Shown: positions 10,910 to 24,000, numbered from the stretch's first letter. The stretch: DNA of 64,000 bases from Molossus alvarezi (GCA_037176705.1 CM073886.1:10872501-10936500), one strand, 5' to 3'. The notes: generated from the letters alone by a model not told the origin. Numbers and translations: made by a program.

Positions 10910-13900
10910 TAAGTTGAATGAGAGATTAAAAATCAATGTTCGGCCCTGGCCAGTTTGGCTCAATGGTTAGAGTGTCAGCCTGAGGACTGAGGGTCATAGG
11001 TTTGATTTCCGGTCAAAGGCACATACCTGGGTTGCAGGCTTCATCCCAGGGCCCAGTCGGGGTCATTTGGGAGGCAACCATTTGATGTGTCTCTCTCACA
11101 TCAATGTTTCTCTCTATCTCCATCCCTCCCTTCCACTCTCTCTAAAAATCAATGGAAAAAAATGTCCTCAGGTGAGGAGGAAGGAAGGAAGGAAGGAAGG
11201 AAGGAAGGAAGGAAGGAAGGAAGGAAGGAAGGGAGGGAGGGAGGGAGGGAGGGAGGGAGGGAGGGAGGGAGGGAGATCTTTAAGGTGAAACTTGAGGCTG
11301 GAAGATAAATTGAGGCTGTGGCTGGCAGGGAATTTGGGGAGCAAACATCTCCCCAGGGCTGGGTGCCATTAGGGACACCTTGCAGGAAAAGTTAGGGAAA
11401 TGCTGAAAGGTAAGAAAGACCCTTTCCACCTCCAAGACTTGAATTCTGTAAGCTTTCAGGCAGCTTTTCCCCTGTGGATGTAAGAAACATCCAAACCTGT
11501 GGGAAAATTGTGTAAGAGTTTATTTGAGCCAAACAGACAACATTGCTGGGGAGCAAGATCTCAGATGCTTCAGAGAATAACACTTTGAAGCTTCTTTTAT
11601 GCATTTGAAATTAAGGAGGGAACATAAGAAAGATTACAGGAAGGTGGGAGAAAACCAATGGGGATCCAATTACAGGATGGTTAAGATTATGTGCTCTCTT
11701 GAGGGTTAATACCCCTTTAAATTTTTTTCTTTATTGATTTTAGAGAGAGATGAAGAGAGAGAGGGAGATAGCGATAGAAACATCAATCAGCTGCCTCCTG
11801 CACACACACAGCCCCCTCCCCCCCCCACTGGGGATCGGGCCCACAACCTGGGCATGTGCCCTGACCAGGAATTGAACCAGTGACCTCTTGGTGCATGGGT
11901 CGATGTTCAACCACTGAGCCACACCAGCTGGGCTTAATACCCCTTTCAAGGGGTATTACTTTTCATATTTCAAGGGGTGTTAGCCTAGATGCACAAGAAT
12001 AATAAGGCTGACTTAAAACCTTTTATTGAACAAGTGACATGCCTGGGCCTGACTACCCATTGTGACCTGCCCAGTCAGGAACTTATGATCAGACCAACCT
12101 GTGCGGTTAGTTCCATCGAACCCCTTTTCCCATCCACAATGCACACCATGCTGTGTTTATTCTCTCTCTCTCTCTTTAAACATTTTATTGAGGTAACATT
12201 GGTTTATAACACTATTTAAGTTCACTGGGTTAGTTTTCTTTTTTTTTTTTTTTTTTTTTTTTTTTGATATTTTGTTCAGATAGAGTGGGGGGGGAGAGAG
12301 AGAGAGAGAGAAACATCGACGTGAAAGGGACACATCGAGTGGTTGCCACCCTCACAACCCAACCAGGGCCGGGGACAAACTGCAACCGAGGTACATGCCC
12401 TTAGCGGGAACCGAACCCGGGTCTCTCTGGACCACAGGCTGACGCTCTAACCGCTGAGCCAAACGGGCCAGGGCTGGGTTAGTTTTCTTGAAGTAACGCT
12501 TCCAGTTATTGTTGGTTTCTGTTTTGCACTTATGAACATTTTAATGAACTTCCCTCCATGTGGCTTTGAGCTACCAGGACTCAGGCCCTGCCCACACCCT
12601 TAATCTTCTCTTTAGCTCTTCTGCTGAAGAATTTGGCCTTCACAGTGACAGGCTGCTTTGGGAGCTCTCCCGTCCCCAGGACGTTGTAGTAGCCCGATGG
12701 CACCATGTCAGGGACAGGAGCCGCTCCAGGCTGGTTTTGAGCAGCGTTGACTTGTGTCCACTCACTGACCAAGGTCCACGGCTTATCAAGGTTGAGAGTT
12801 GGGCAGAAGTTCTGGTTCCTCTTTCAGTGATAATCCTCATGCCAACTTTCCCAAAGTGCCCTGGGTGATATTTGTCCAAGTAGGCCCTGTGATGATGCAA
12901 GCCACCAGCACTACCTCGGCCTCCCGGGTGCTTCCTAGCTTTGCCGATGCGGCTGAGGCCGTGGCTCACGTGCCCATCTTCCTCAGTCTGGGTGGCATGT
13001 CGGTGGCCGAGATGCAAGAGCAAACTTTCTGGTTTGTTTTTTTGTGTGTGTGTGTTTTTTTTTCTTTATTGATTTTTAGAGAGAGATGAAGGGAGAGGGA
13101 GAGAGAGTTAGAAACATTGATAAGAGAGAATATCAACTGGCAGCCTCTTGCTTGTCCCCGATGGGGATCAAGCCCACAACCTGGGCATGTGTCCTGACCG
13201 GGAATCGAACCAGCGACCTCTTGGTGCATGGGTCAACGCTCAACCACTGAGCCACACCGACCAGGCAGCAACCTTTCTGATTTTATTTTATTATTATTAT
13301 TTTTTAAGAATGTTTATTGTGTGTGGGGTTTTCTTGTTTGTTTGTTCTTTTACCCTCACCGGAGGACATTTTTCGATATTTTGTTCAGATAGAGTGGGAG
13401 GGAGAGAAAGGAAGACAGAGAGAGAAACATCGATGTGAAAGGGACACATCGAGTGGCTGCCACCCACACGATCCAACCAGGGCCGGGGACAAACTGCAAC
13501 CGAGGTACATGCCCTTAGCGGGAACCGAACCCGGGTCTCTCCAGACTGCAGGCCCACGCTCTAACCGCTGAGCCAAACCAGCCAGGGCAACCTTTCTGTT
13601 TTTAAAGTAAAAAGTTCTGTTTTTAAAGTAAAAAGTTACTTCAACCCCAAAAGGCAAGCACTACAGCAAAGTCACGTGTTACGCTAGATTAGAAGGTTGG
13701 AGAGTTAGTGCTCTCCCTCCAGGGAGCCCGGGGCCTTTCCCTTCCCTTCTCTTCCCCCAGGCGCTTTTCTTTGCCCTTCTCTCTCCTAAGCTCCAAGGGC
13801 CATTCTTCTGCCGCTAACTTGTTTCCTGAGTCCACGCAGCCCACCTGGCTCATTTCTACTACCTCTGTAACTTTCTAAACTCCCCAATCTTGGTGGTAAG

Positions 13901-15034
13901 GAGTTGGGAAGAGAAAGCCCTGGAGAGTGAGAGTGAAACAAATATATGTGCTTATCTGCCCTGGTGTAAGTTTGAGGCCAGCAGATAAAATCTGCAGTTT
14001 CCTCATTTGGCCTGGATTCTTGGAAACTTCTAGATTCAGAATCTCTTGGACCTGCGGTGATTGGACGCGTGAACTTCCTGTGTTGTGCAAACAAACTGCA
14101 GGTCATTCCCATGCTGGAGGGAACATTGGCTCTTGCTGAGAAATGGTACCATCCTGACTCTGGGCAATTTAAGAGTTAGCCTGTGTGAAAAACAAACTTA
14201 GCAGTGTGATTAAGAGCACAGTCTATGGATCAGACTGGGTTGGAACCCTGCCTCTGCCACTTGCTGGCTGTATGTCTTCAGGCAAGTAATCTTACCTCTC
14301 TGGACTTCAGTTTCCTCATCCACAAAGTGAGCATGACAAGTGGGCATACTTATTTCTTAGGATTGCTCTGAAGATTGAATGATTTCTTATTTGCAAATCA
14401 TTTAGAGCATTTTCTGAAACAGTAAGTTCTATTTCAATGTTTGTTAAATAAAAAAATAATCCACTGTTTCCCCCATTTTTTAAATGAAGAAATGTCAGTC
14501 CTCTTATCCATAAACTTTGTTTGATACCTCAGACCCTGAGAACCAGCTTTTCCTCCAGTGTTGCAAATCCCAGTTTTCTGCCCTGGCCGGTAGCTCAGTT
14601 GGTTAGAGCATCATCCCAATACGCTAAGGATTCAGGTTCAATCCCTGGCCAGGGCACATACGAGAATCAACCAATGAATGCATAACTAAGTGGAAAAACA
14701 AATCAATGTTTCTCTCTCTAAAATCAACACAAACAAACAAAAAACCAGTTTTCTGTCCCTGAGCCTCATGTTGTTTCTTTTGCTGACCCGGAGGATGGGA
14801 GCCAGGAGCCATAACTTCTCTCCTTTTCTATTGAATCCCTTTGCAGGTCAGCATCCCCAGAACACACCTGTATTAAGTCCAAGACCAAGGACCCAATGGC
14901 CATTTACTTTACCAGTGGGACCACCAGCTTCCCCAAGATGGCAAAACACAACCATGGATTTGCCTTACGATTCTCCTTGCCTTCAAGGTAGGAAAGAGGA
15001 CACCAACTTAGAGGCTGGGTCACAATCTGGGGCA

Positions 15035-15076
<42 letters not shown>

Positions 15077-18000
15077 GGAAAGGTGCTCTAAGTAGAACCC
15101 AGTCCGTCCTGCTTCTCCCTTCTGCTCCCTTTGGTTCAGACCACTAAGGGTCACGAGGCAGAGGCCTTTGGTTCAGACCACTAAGGGTCACGAGGCAGAG
15201 GCCTGGCCTCCTCAGTGTTTGAAGCCTCCCAAGGACAAAGGAGGTCCTGCCTGAGCACCTTCAGGGTGTGGAGGAAACGTGGGTGGAGGTAGCAGGTATT
15301 CTGTAAACTACACTGACAAGCCATTGTGTCTTTGTCACTGGTTTCAGGGTTTGGTGGGAGGAGGACAGAATGCTGTAGCAATGTGACTAGAGGTGACAGG
15401 TCCTCTTTTCTCCTTCACTATGAGCAAGTCATACTTGGAGTTTCCCAATCATGAGCCGTTAAGAGAAGTTATACTTGGAATCAAGCTACTACCTTGAACC
15501 TAAAATAAATATTGTAGAGGCTGAAGCCATAGCCTTGGGTTAATTCTTTAATCAACATTAAACCAAATCTCTTCTTCCTCCTTCCTCCTCCACCCTCCTC
15601 CTCCCTCAACTAGCAATATTCAGACCAGATCAAGATCTATATATTTTCCACCTTATTAATGAGACCATGGGCCAGAAAAGGTGTCTTCTGGACACTGGGT
15701 ATCGTGCTAACAATAGCACTTGATTAGCAAGACCTTGAAGGAATGGGGGCAGAAAGCAGGGGAGGCTTTTCTGTGTGGTCAGAGTAATACAAGCAAAAGC
15801 ACAAAGATAAAAAGTAGCATTCACACTCTAGCTGGTTTGGTTCAGCTGTGAGAGCATCGGCACTCAAGACCAAGAGTGCCGGTCCATGGCGCATACCTGG
15901 GTTTTGGGTTCGATTCCTGGCCCACTCAGGATCATATGGGAGGCAACCAATCAGTGTCTCTCTCTCACATCGATGTTTCTCTTTGTCATTCTCGCTCTCT
16001 CTCCCTTCCTTTCACTCTATCTAAAAAAATATTCAATGGAAAAATATCCTCAGGTGAGGATTTAAAAAAAATAGTAGCATCCATAGAACTATAGAGATTT
16101 GAGAAGAGCTGCTGCTCAGGGTGTCAGGTGAGGACACACTGGAGGAGCTGAGAGAGTGAGCCGGGCCCAGATCATACAGGGTTGTATGGGCTATGGCGCA
16201 CAGATTGGAGCTTATTGGGAAAACATTGGGGAGGTACTGAAAAGTTTTAACAAGGGAGAGACCTAATCAAATTTGTATTTTGAAAAGATCAGTGGCTGCA
16301 GGATGGAGATGGGTTGGGAAAAGAATAGATTTAGAAAAACCAATTAGAGAGTCTTAGAATAATTTAGGTGCCAGATGGTAGTGGCTTGGACAAGATGCAG
16401 GGGATATGAAGGAAGTGTTGTAACCCAGGAGAGTCATCCTCACTCAGACACCAAATAATTTTGAATATTAGGAGCTTTATTACCTGCGCAGGGACTGCAG
16501 CCAACCTACACAGAGGAGAACTGCAGCCCCGAGCTCAAGGGGAGGGTTGCTTATATAGGGCAGAGGTTACTCAAGAGTTTGGCAGAGCAAGCAAGCTACG
16601 TGTACAGAAGCAGATATCAGCCGTTAGTAACTGCACAAGTTGCTTATTTTATATTTCTTAACATTTACTAGACCCCAGCCTTGAATGCCTCATTGTCCTG
16701 TCTGGCATCTCCTGATTAGTTAAGCTCATGGTCATGGCTGATGCATACCTTCCTCTTCAAGAATTTTTGCAGCCCTGGCTGGTTTGGCTCAGCGGTTAGA
16801 GCGTTGGCCTGCGGTCTTGAGAGACCTGGGTTCAGTTCCCACTAAGGACGCGTACCTCGGTTGCAGTTTGTCCCCGGCCCTGGTCGGTTGTGCGGGTGGC
16901 AGCCACTCGATGTGTTCCTTTCACATCGATGTTTCTCTCTCTCTCTCTGTTCCTCTCTCTCCCTCCCACTCTACCTGAACAAAAAATGGAAAAATGTCCT
17001 CTGGTGAGGATAAAAAAATAAAAAAATAAAAAAGAATTTTTGCAAAAACAACTCGGGTTCAAGGAATGCATACCTTCCTCTTCAAGGACTTTTGCAAAAA
17101 CAACTTGGGTTCAAGGAACCCAGGAGAGGTTCCTTCTTCTAGCAGATGGAGAATTACTGGGTTATAACAGAAGTTAACAAGTGTGAGATTTTAGGAGATA
17201 GAACGAGTGTGCTGCCTAGATGTGGGAGATAGGAGAGGGCAGGGAGTCACGGTGGACTCCCAGGTTTCAGGCTTGGGCAGTAATGACATTCACTGAAATA
17301 CAGAGAACACTGGAGAAGAATCAGTCCGGGGAGGTAGGAGAGACTAGGGTGCTCTGGGTTTGGAGTGCCTGAGACATCCCAGAAGAGATATTCAGTGGGT
17401 GGTTGGGTCTGAAGCTCAGAACGGAGGTCCCCAGAGCTAGTGCTTTCCTGTGGGTGTGCCACAGTCCTAGGAGAGATGGGCTGAGGGAGTGTGAATGGCT
17501 CTCTGGGCCCCTCCCTCCCCCGCCCTCCCTACTAGTAGAAAAGCCCTTCCAAGCCATAGCCTGCTCATGGAGAGCTGACTTTTCTCAAGGAGTTAAGCAC
17601 ACAGAGGTCGCTTGGAAGCAGTAAGAGTAGAGTAGAGAAGTGCTTCAGACAGCTGAGTCGCCTCTGGATTCGAGTTTTCTTCTCTCCATCTACCAGCTGT
17701 TACTGTCATGTTTTGATGCTGTTCTCAGAAAGGCCCATCCCTTATTTTTCCCGACTGTCAGCATTGCTCAAGACTATATCAGTAACAGACTCAAATCCGG
17801 AAACAGATCCCCGTATTCCCAGCCTTAAGGATCGTTATGACTGAACCAGTTGAAGTGGCATGTGACCAGGAAATATGATTTGATGTGCCTCTGGACCTGG
17901 GGTGGGAGGGAGTCTGGAGCCCCACACAAACCACAGGAACTGAGAGCGAGATCCACACCCCAGCCCTTGATTATACCCTCCCATGGTTACAATGCTGAGT

Positions 18001-21000
18001 CTGCTGTATTTTGGAGTTAGCAGGAAATTCCTGCAGCTGAAGGCGGCTGATGTCCTCTGGTGCCTGTCAGATCCAGGCTGGATTATGGCTGCCATAGGGT
18101 CCCTGTTTACACCATGGACAGCAGGATCTACAGTCTTCATCCATCATCTGCCCCAGTTTGACCCTAAGGTCATAATACAGGTAAGAGGACTAACCTTTTT
18201 GTATCAACACACTCCCAAAAGAAACTCCTGTTTCAAGCTCAAAAGCTGGACCTTGCTGACAAATAATTTATATAATGAAGAAGCCCATTAGTATATTATA
18301 AACCGGGTTCTGGGTTTCTCAAAATGTGAGGTGCCGAATTAGTCATTGTATTAGAATCATCCAGAATATACATTTTGAGAAATTAAAGCAACCAGAGCAG
18401 GTTCAGGTCTCCTGGCTCCTCCAGGGCCAGGTAGCTGGTGTGTGTGTTTAAAAACAGAACCCTTGGCCCAGCTGCTGTGGCTCAGTGGTTGAGCATCGAC
18501 ACATGCACCAAGAGGTCGCCAGTTCGATTCCGGGTCAGGACACATGCCCAGGTTGTGGGCCAAATCCCCAGTGGGGGGCATGCAGGAGGCAGCCAATTGA
18601 TATTCTCACTCATTGATTCTCTCTCTCTCTAAAGTCAATAAAGAAAAATAAAGAAAAAAAAATTTGTAAAAACAGAATCCTTGGAATATGAAGGCTCTAG
18701 TTTCTTTTCACACATTTAGCATTTATTAGCAGTCTACTTACCTCTCTGAGCCTCAGTCTCCCCTGTAAGATAAGAGTTTTAATAGTTACTGCCTCATAAA
18801 ATTGTTGGGAATATTGAGATGATGCAGGCAAAGAGTGTCAAGTGCTTAGGCCTGAGGCCTGCACCTAAAAACACTCAGTAATCGGTAGCAGTTGCTATTA
18901 TTGTCATGTGTACACCATGGTGACAACTGAAGTCGCCTGCATAACCCCCTCAGATTACTTCCCTGCACCTGAAAATGCTGTTCCTTTGTCCACTCCCCAC
19001 ACCTTTGCTTTCCTTCAGCAGACCTGCCTCTCCACCTCTCAGAGGCCCAGCCCCTCCCCACACTGCTGTGGGTCCTGTTCGTCTCCAGGCCCTTCTACTG
19101 GAGGCCCCTCTACTCATCTCTAACGCATTACACCTTTTCTTCTGTATTCTCAGTCTCTCACTGTTCATCAGCTCTACTCCCTCAGTCCATAAGCACATCA
19201 TATTCAATATCCATATACTGGAAGAAGTAACAATGGGCTGTCCTGGAGAGCTGATCAGAATTAAAATGCTAATAATTGACCAATATTTGTTATCTTAGCT
19301 ATAAAAATAAATCTTTTCTTTCCTCACTTTGTAGACATTCTTCAAATACCCTATCACCCAATACCTTGCTGCGCCCTCCGTATTTCGAATGATTCTGCAG
19401 GAGGATTTTACCAGGTATGGTAGAAGTGGCTTGTTGTGAAAATAGTCTTTGGATAGAGTTTTCGGGAGTCTGTGGTATTGTTATCAGTGGGCAACAGGCT
19501 CTTCCAACAGGCTCTTTCGAGGATCCATGAGTGGGAGACTGTGATGTGGCAATGTGGTTTGTCTGTGATGTAATATCAAAAGAGTTCTCCTGGCTCCCCA
19601 GTGGCCCATCTCTCTCTGTCCTGCCATGGAAAAGTCCAGTCTTGTCTTCAACGAGGCCAACGCAAAGGTCAATGCCCAGAGTTCCTGCTCCATAATCCTT
19701 TGGGCCGGCACAGTCTTCCGTGGGCCCCAGGTGGCCACTAGACCTGTATGGTCTTGTGCTCCCAGGTGCAAAAGAACAAGAACCAATAGGGCCAGTGCGT
19801 CTGCAGCAAGAAAGAAAAAGAGCTTTGTTCTCATGAGGTTTTAACCAGGAGCTTTTTCAAAACAATCAATTAACTTCCCAAGATTTCAGGGGCTTGCATT
19901 GGGGGTTTCATGATCTTTTTCCCAGGTTAGACTGACAGGCCTTTATGGTCCAGCACCTCCCCTCAGTCCCCTCCCACACACACAATCAGGAACGGGATAG
20001 GGAAATTCCTGATATATATATATAGGGCTGCAGGCAGGACCGGAGGGAGGGTGAGTGTGTGAGAGAGTGAGCGAGTGTGTGAGAGTGAGCGAGTGTGTGA
20101 GAGTGTGAGTGGACGTGAAGGTGAAGGTGAACAACCAAACCCGAGCAGTGCAGAGCCCGGAGCAGAAGGTCCCTGTGCTGTGGACGGAGCAGCCGGCTAC
20201 CGCAGTGAGCGGCCCTTCTGGGGCTTCCCCCTGCCCCGCGGGGAGGTCCCACCATTTTGGAAGATCCCAGGTCTTCTCTGGGAGGAGGCAGTGGGAGCGG
20301 CTAGGGCCCAGCAACCTGAGCCCACCAGCTCACCTGGCACCATCGGACCCATGGACACTCTGTGTCAACACAGACTGGTGCACAGTAGTGGAGCTACCAA
20401 GGTGCCCTTCTCAGAAGCCACAGACAGCCCAGAGCCCAGCACCATCCCCCATAGTAGCAGCCCGATCAGAGTCCAGATATACCCTCAGCACCAGAGGCTG
20501 GGGAGCAGAATCCATCCCCAGGCAACAGAAGCACAGACCAGCAGCTGAGACCCATCCCCCAAAACTACAGCAAAAGCTGAGCAGGAGTTGAGCCCCAGCG
20601 GGCAGCACCACTCCCCAGCCCCCAGCAGTGGGACCCGGGGCTCCACAGAGGCCTGTGCTGTCCAGTAGCTCACAAGAGCGGTGGGAGGCCGGAACCTGAG
20701 AGGAACTGGTGAGATCCAGCTGCCGGTCCGCGGGAACTGCAGGATGCAGGGGCACCAGAAAGGCCTGTGAAACCCAGCTGTGCACAAGATAGGCATGGAG
20801 GATGTGAAAAACGGAGGCGGAGTGAATAGAAGCTACTCAGACAATCTCCCAGGACCAAATGGGAATTACAACTAAAATAAAGACAAATCCTCGGGAAAAA
20901 AAACCAACAGAAAAGCGGCAGGACAGGACCATATAACCAGGGACATTGGTAGGATTTGCGGAGGTGCGAGAGGGAGCCCAAGGGCAGCAGCAGTCTTAGC

Positions 21001-24000
21001 TGTGAGCAGCGCCCTTGGGGAATAAAGATCAAGCCCGCTCCACAGTGTAGGGAGCCAGAACAGAGCACTAAAATAGCCACAGCCACACACCTGGGGGCTA
21101 CGCAGAGGGAGGGCAGACTGGGCTGGAACTCTGTGAGGACACCCAGGATTTGGAGGGCACTCACAGTTTTTGCTGAGTTGCGGCCACAAAGGACGGTGGC
21201 CAGTGTGCTCCTTCCCAGAGCTGTGGGGAAAAGCAGCAGCACCCCCTGCCCCCTCAGAGATTCAGCCTTTCCCAGGTGAGGCAAAGAAATAAAAATCGAG
21301 GCTCATTAACAACCAGCATCTATCCCACCCTCTGGAAATCCTCTTATGCAGAACACCAGGGTTACATTCCAAGGCACTGAGTAACTGAGACTACTAGCCA
21401 CCAGGAAAAAGCTAGAGGATAACTGAACCTTTCCTGGGCTAGCAAATCTACCCAGGAAAGTAAAACTTGACAGTGGTGTTTAACATGGGCTCACCCACGC
21501 TCATCCAAACCCAGTAGAGGGAGCCACAAACAGCAGAACACCAACACCCACAGGGAAAATTTGGCAGGCTCCAAAACCCACTGAGATAGTCAAAATGGTG
21601 AAACAAAGAAACAAATCCCAAAATGAAAGAACAAGAGAACTCTATCGAAGATGAGATAAATGAAATGCAGCTAAGCAAATTATCAGAGATAGAGTTCAGA
21701 ACCATTATCTTGAGGAAGCTCAACAGCATGAGTAAGGACATCAGCACCATGAGTAAACATATAGAAACATTGAAAACCAACCAAGTGGAAATGAAGAATG
21801 GCATAGCAGAAGTTAAGAACACATTGAAAGGACTAACCACCAGAGTAGAGGAAGCTGAACATCAGATCAGTGAATTAGAAGATAGGGTAGAAAATAATCA
21901 ACCAATCAGAAAACCAAAAGGAAAAACAGGAAAATAGCTTAAGAGAACTTGGGAAAACTGGAAACATAATAACATTCGCATCATAGGAGTCCCCGAAGAG
22001 GAAGAAAATGGGCAAGGGTTAGAGAATATATTTGAAGAAATAATGACAGAAAACTTTCCTAACTTGGTGAAGGAAGAAGGCATTCAAGTTCAAGAAGCAT
22101 AAAGAGCCCCAAGTAAGAAACCCTAACAGACCCACTCCAAGACACATAGTAATTAAAATGCCAAAAATTAAAGACAGAGAGAGAATCCTAAAGGCAGCAA
22201 GAGATAAGCAACAGGTTACCTACAAAGGAAACCCCATAAGACTCTCAGCTGACTTCTCAACAGAAATACTACAGGCCAGAAAGGAGTGGCATGAAGTAAT
22301 CAAGGTCATGAAAAACAAGGATTTCAATCCAAGACTACTCTACCCAGCAAGGCTGTCATTAAAAATAGAAGGTCAAATAAAGAGCTTTCCAGACAAAAAA
22401 AAGGCTAAGGGAATATATTAACACCAAACCAGCACTGCAAGAAATGTTAAAAGGACTGCTGTAACTAATAGAAGAAACAGGAAGAAAAATAGAACCACAC
22501 TAAACAAAAATGGCAATAAATAAGTACATATAAATTATCACCTTAAATATGAATGGTTTGAATGCTCCGATAAAACGACACAGAGTAGCTGACTGGATAA
22601 AAAAGCATGACTCACATATATGTTGTTCAGACAAAAGACTCACATAGGTTGAAAGTGAAGGGATGGGAAAAAATCTTTCAAGCAAACGGAAAGCAAAAAA
22701 AAGCTGGGGTAGCAATACTCATACCTGATAAAGTAGATTTCAAAATGAAGGCCATAACTAGAGACAAAGAAGGCCACTACATAATATTGAAAAGATCTAT
22801 CCAACAGGAAGATATAGCCTTGATAATCATATATGCACCCAATATAGGAGCACCAACCTATATTAAAAATCTTTTGGAGGACTTCAAAGGAGAAATCAAC
22901 AGCAATACAATCATAGCAGGGGACTTCAACACCCCACTGACATCACTGGATAGATCTTTTAGACAAAAAATTAACAAGGAAATGCAGACTCTAAATGAAG
23001 CGCTAGATCAAATGCATTTAATAGATATCTACAGAGAATTACACCCCAAAACTGCAGAATTCACATTCTTCTCAAGTGCACACGGGACATTCTCAAAGAT
23101 AGACCATATGTTAGGGCACAAACTAAGTCTCTACAAGTTCAAGAAGATTGAAATCATATCAAGCATCTTCTCAGATGACAATGGCATGCAACTAGAAATC
23201 AATTGCAACAAGAACATGCAAAGACATTTGAAAACATGGAGGCTAAATAGCATGTTATTGAACAATGAATTGGTTACCACGGAGAGCAAGGAAGAAATTA
23301 AAAACTTCCTGGAAACCAATGAAAATGAACACACAACAACACAAAATCTATGGGATGCAGCGAAAGCAGTTCTGAGAGGGAAGTTCATAGCACTACAGGC
23401 CTATCTCAAGAAGCAAGAACAATCTCTAATAGACTATCTAACTTTACAACTTAAAGAACTAGAAAGCAAACAAAAAGAAAACTCCAGAGCAAGTAGAAGG
23501 AAGGAAATAGTAAAGATCAGAGCAGAAATAAATGACATGGAGACCAAAAAACAATTCAAAGGATCAATGAAACAAAGAGCTGGTTCTTTGAAAAGATAAA
23601 CAAGATTGATGGACCATTAGCTAGACTCACCAAGAAACAAAGAGAGAGAACCCAAAGACACAAAATCAGAAATGAATGAAGAGAAATAGTAACTGACACC
23701 ACAGAAATACAAAGGATTGTGAACAGAATTATACGGCAACAAATTCGACAATCTAAGCAAAATGGACAAATGTCTAGAAATACATAGTCTCCCAAAACTG
23801 AACCGAGAAGAGATAGAAAACTTGAACAGACCAATAACAACAGAAGAAATTCCAGATGTAATCAAGACTCTCCCAGCAAACAAAAGCCCAGGCCCGAACA
23901 GCTTCACGGGGGAATGCTACCGAACATTCAAAGAAAAACTAATACCCATTCTCCTCAAACTATTTCAAAAAATTCAAGAACAAGGAAGACTTCCAAACTC

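Larger units (their letters stand above)
16416..17169 (-). mobile_element. Solo LTR of an endogenous retrovirus (ERV1-like)
   Basis: The outer ends are inverted complements (TGTTGTAACCC / GGGTTATAACA). The flanks are GAAG on both sides, a 4-bp duplication. Read on the minus strand it has CCCTATATAA (16551-16560) and AATAAA (16476-16481). Without the SINE at 16772-17035 it is about 490 bp. The U3 region has a roughly 55-bp direct repeat (GCATACCTTCCTCTTCAAG units). The termini match the LTR at 2372-2813, so the two are relatives. There is no internal retroviral sequence. Confidence 0.88.

Noticed and set aside
14580..14660. tRNA genes (A and B boxes at many places)
   Set aside because: All lie at the 5' ends of SINEs followed by CT-rich bodies or A tails. 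None keeps a full cloverleaf with paired acceptor stem.
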